Below are positions 5,853 through 6,863 of a DNA stretch of 6,863 bases, in pieces (the stretch's first letter is position 1; every line of letters begins with the position of its first letter). The position numbers and the translations under genes were made by a program. The DNA lies in the NCBI GenBank assembly GCA_014846205.1, contig RKAY01000112.1, positions 1 to 6,863 on the forward strand, in the 5' to 3' direction. The notes beneath the pieces were generated by a model. That model made no database searches, was not told where the DNA came from, and saw only the letters and a program-made list of their open reading frames with translations. This DNA comes from Collinsella aerofaciens (GTDB taxonomy: Bacteria; Actinomycetota; Coriobacteriia; Coriobacteriales; Coriobacteriaceae).

Positions 5853-6695
5853 GTGACGGCCTACGCCTCGCGGCTGGAGCGCTTTGCTGCCTGGTGCGAG
5901 CGGACGGGTACCGACGCGCGTGTCGCTGACGTGCGCACCGTTCGCGCATATTTGGCCGAGCTGTCGCGTGACCAGGTGGCCCCTCGCACCCTTTCGGCGC
6001 ATCTGTCGGCCATCCGGTCGCTGTATCGTTGGATGGCTGCCGAGGGGATTGTCGAGGGCGATGCGGTCTCGGCGATCGCGTCGCCCAAGCTGCCGCGCGA
6101 CCTGCCGGGCGTCCTTACGACCCAGCAGGTCGAGGCGCTGCTCAAGACGCCTGATACCTCGACGCCCGAGGGGCTGCGCGATGCGGCGATGCTCGAGCTA
6201 CTCTATGCCTCGGGTGCCCGCATCTCGGAGCTTGCCGCGCTTAACCTGGAATCCATCGCTTGGTCGGAGCGCGTGGTTCGCCTTTGGGGCAAAGGCAGCA
6301 AGGAGCGTATCGTGCCTCTGTACCGTCGGGCGCTCGAGGCGGCTCGATGCTATGTCGAGCAGGGGAGGCCGGTGCTGCTCGCCCAGGCAAAGCGCCGCGA
6401 CGCCACAGCCGGTCTGCATCCGCTGTTTATTTCTGCGCGCGGTAATCGCATGAGTGCCGCCATGCTCAGACGACGGTTCCATATGCTGGCGACGCTCGCC
6501 GGCATCCCCGCCGACATTGCCCCGCATGCGATGCGCCACACCTTTGCGACCGATCTGCTCGAGGGTGGCGCGGACCTGCGCTCGGTTCAAGAGCTGCTGG
6601 GTCACGCGAGCCTGTCCACGACTCAAATCTACACGCATCTTACGCCCGATCGGCTTAAGCGTGCCGTTGCTCAAGCTCATCCCCGTGGCGAGTAG
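5853..6695 (+). CDS. xerC: XerC-type tyrosine site-specific recombinase (start uncertain)
   Basis: Xer recombinases resolve chromosome dimers at dif near the terminus, working as XerC/XerD pairs. From GTG 5853 the protein has 280 residues; with the upstream segment it would have 306-307, the usual Xer length of about 298-305. The N-terminal SAM-like core-binding domain runs to about residue 85, then the catalytic domain. All active-site residues are present: R123 (GARISEL), K147 (GKGSKERIVPL), H225 and R228 (HAMRH), H251 (LLGHASLSTTQIY) and the nucleophile Y260. GTG 5853 is the first standard start, but it cuts off the first helix, and the nearest SD-like GAGGGG (5832-5837) is 15 bases away, so the true start is likely upstream. 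XerC rather than XerD is inferred from the neighbouring trmFO, as with codV in Bacillus. Confidence 0.88.
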   Translation: MTAYASRLERFAAWCERTGTDARVADVRTVRAYLAELSRDQVAPRTLSAHLSAIRSLYRWMAAEGIVEGDAVSAIASPKLPRDLPGVLTTQQVEALLKTPDTSTPEGLRDAAMLELLYASGARISELAALNLESIAWSERVVRLWGKGSKERIVPLYRRALEAARCYVEQGRPVLLAQAKRRDATAGLHPLFISARGNRMSAAMLRRRFHMLATLAGIPADIAPHAMRHTFATDLLEGGADLRSVQELLGHASLSTTQIYTHLTPDRLKRAVAQAHPRGE

Positions 6696-6711
6696 CCTTT
6701 CGCGGACGGGG
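6681..6711 (+). other. Hairpin across the xerC stop, without a T run
   Basis: CCCCGT (6681-6686) pairs with ACGGGG (6706-6711). Inside it GCGA (6688-6691) pairs with TCGC (6700-6703), leaving an eight-base loop. The TAG stop lies in the loop. No T run follows, so it is not a standard intrinsic terminator. It could protect the 3' end, slow RNA polymerase, or be a by-product of high GC. Confidence 0.35.
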
Positions 6712-6749
6712 CGTCGACGCACATTGAGGTGTGTGGTTTTGATTGCGGG

Positions 6750-6778
6750 TTGGCAGGAAGAGGCAATCCTGCTATCAT
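6750..6778 (+). promoter_or_regulatory. Sigma-70-type promoter, probably for the downstream gene (rpsB?)
   Basis: The -35 TTGGCA (6750-6755, one mismatch to consensus) is followed after 17 bases by the -10 TATCAT (6773-6778, one mismatch). TGC directly before the -10 makes it an extended -10. Transcription should begin near 6785. This is the best promoter in the window. The next gene is outside; rpsB is inferred from conserved gene order after dprA/xerC. Confidence 0.75.
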
Positions 6779-6785
6779 TCATCGG

Positions 6786-6860
6786 GTTGCTTCACGGCAA
6801 CAGGTTTTTATCACGCACGCGCGGCTACTTCATACCGTGGTGCCCGGGCTTTGGTAGCAC
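6786..6860 (+). promoter_or_regulatory. Structured 5' leader of the next transcript
   Basis: Directly after the predicted start, GTTGC (6786-6790) pairs with GCAAC (6797-6801), followed by AGG and T5 (6805-6809), a weak terminator-like hairpin. Near the end GTGC (6840-6843) pairs with GCAC (6857-6860) around a loop with CC/GG pairing. The window ends with ATG at 6861-6863, but no SD precedes it at a suitable distance, so the true start may be further on. A long structured leader fits a ribosomal protein operon with feedback control, which is inference. Confidence 0.4.
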
Positions 6861-6863
6861 ATG

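Noticed and set aside
6711..6720. Perfect palindrome GCGTCGACGC as an operator or dif-like site
   Set aside because: Ten bases only, GC-rich, no second copy seen, and it does not resemble a dif site with two 11-base arms and a 6-base centre.
6861..6863. Final ATG as the start of rpsB
   Set aside because: No SD precedes it at a workable distance and no downstream sequence is available to test it.

Overview
The window is a GC-rich stretch of ordinary bacterial chromosome, with every gene on the + strand. The order rplS - rnhB - yraN - comM/yifB - dprA is typical of Actinobacteria. The trmFO - xerC pair recalls Firmicutes (trmFO-codV in Bacillus). That mixture, together with codon choice and protein features, suggests a Coriobacteriia-type actinobacterium such as Collinsella or a relative. 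This taxonomic call is inference; no rRNA gene is present to settle it.

Layout. Bases 1-73 are the rplS leader, with a stable hairpin and a good Shine-Dalgarno (SD) sequence. rplS (ribosomal protein L19) is followed by a compact terminator with a cUUCGg loop. rnhB (RNase HII) follows and ends at a second, very strong terminator (16 bp stem, T6). After a 98 bp leader come yraN (PD-(D/E)XK nuclease-like), comM (MCM/Mg-chelatase-type AAA+ ATPase), dprA, trmFO (folate-dependent tRNA U54 methyltransferase) and a XerC-type tyrosine recombinase. yraN/comM and comM/dprA each overlap by one base, dprA/trmFO are 14 bases apart, and the recombinase frame runs into the end of trmFO. These five look like one transcription unit. 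The last 168 bases hold a good extended -10 promoter and a structured leader that probably serves the next gene, likely rpsB by synteny, whose body lies outside the window.

Function. The first part is translation (L19) and removal of RNA from DNA (RNase HII). The yraN-comM-dprA block is the chromosomal set for handling incoming single-stranded DNA during transformation: DprA loads RecA and ComM drives branch migration. TrmFO modifies tRNA and XerC resolves chromosome dimers. The set is mostly housekeeping. I found no mobile element, CRISPR array, RNA gene or clearly new system. The most notable oddity is that the recombinase gene has no standard start codon where homology says its N-terminus should be. 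A single base (C at 5774, where G would give GTG overlapping a TGA stop) would explain both the missing start and the one-residue extension of TrmFO.
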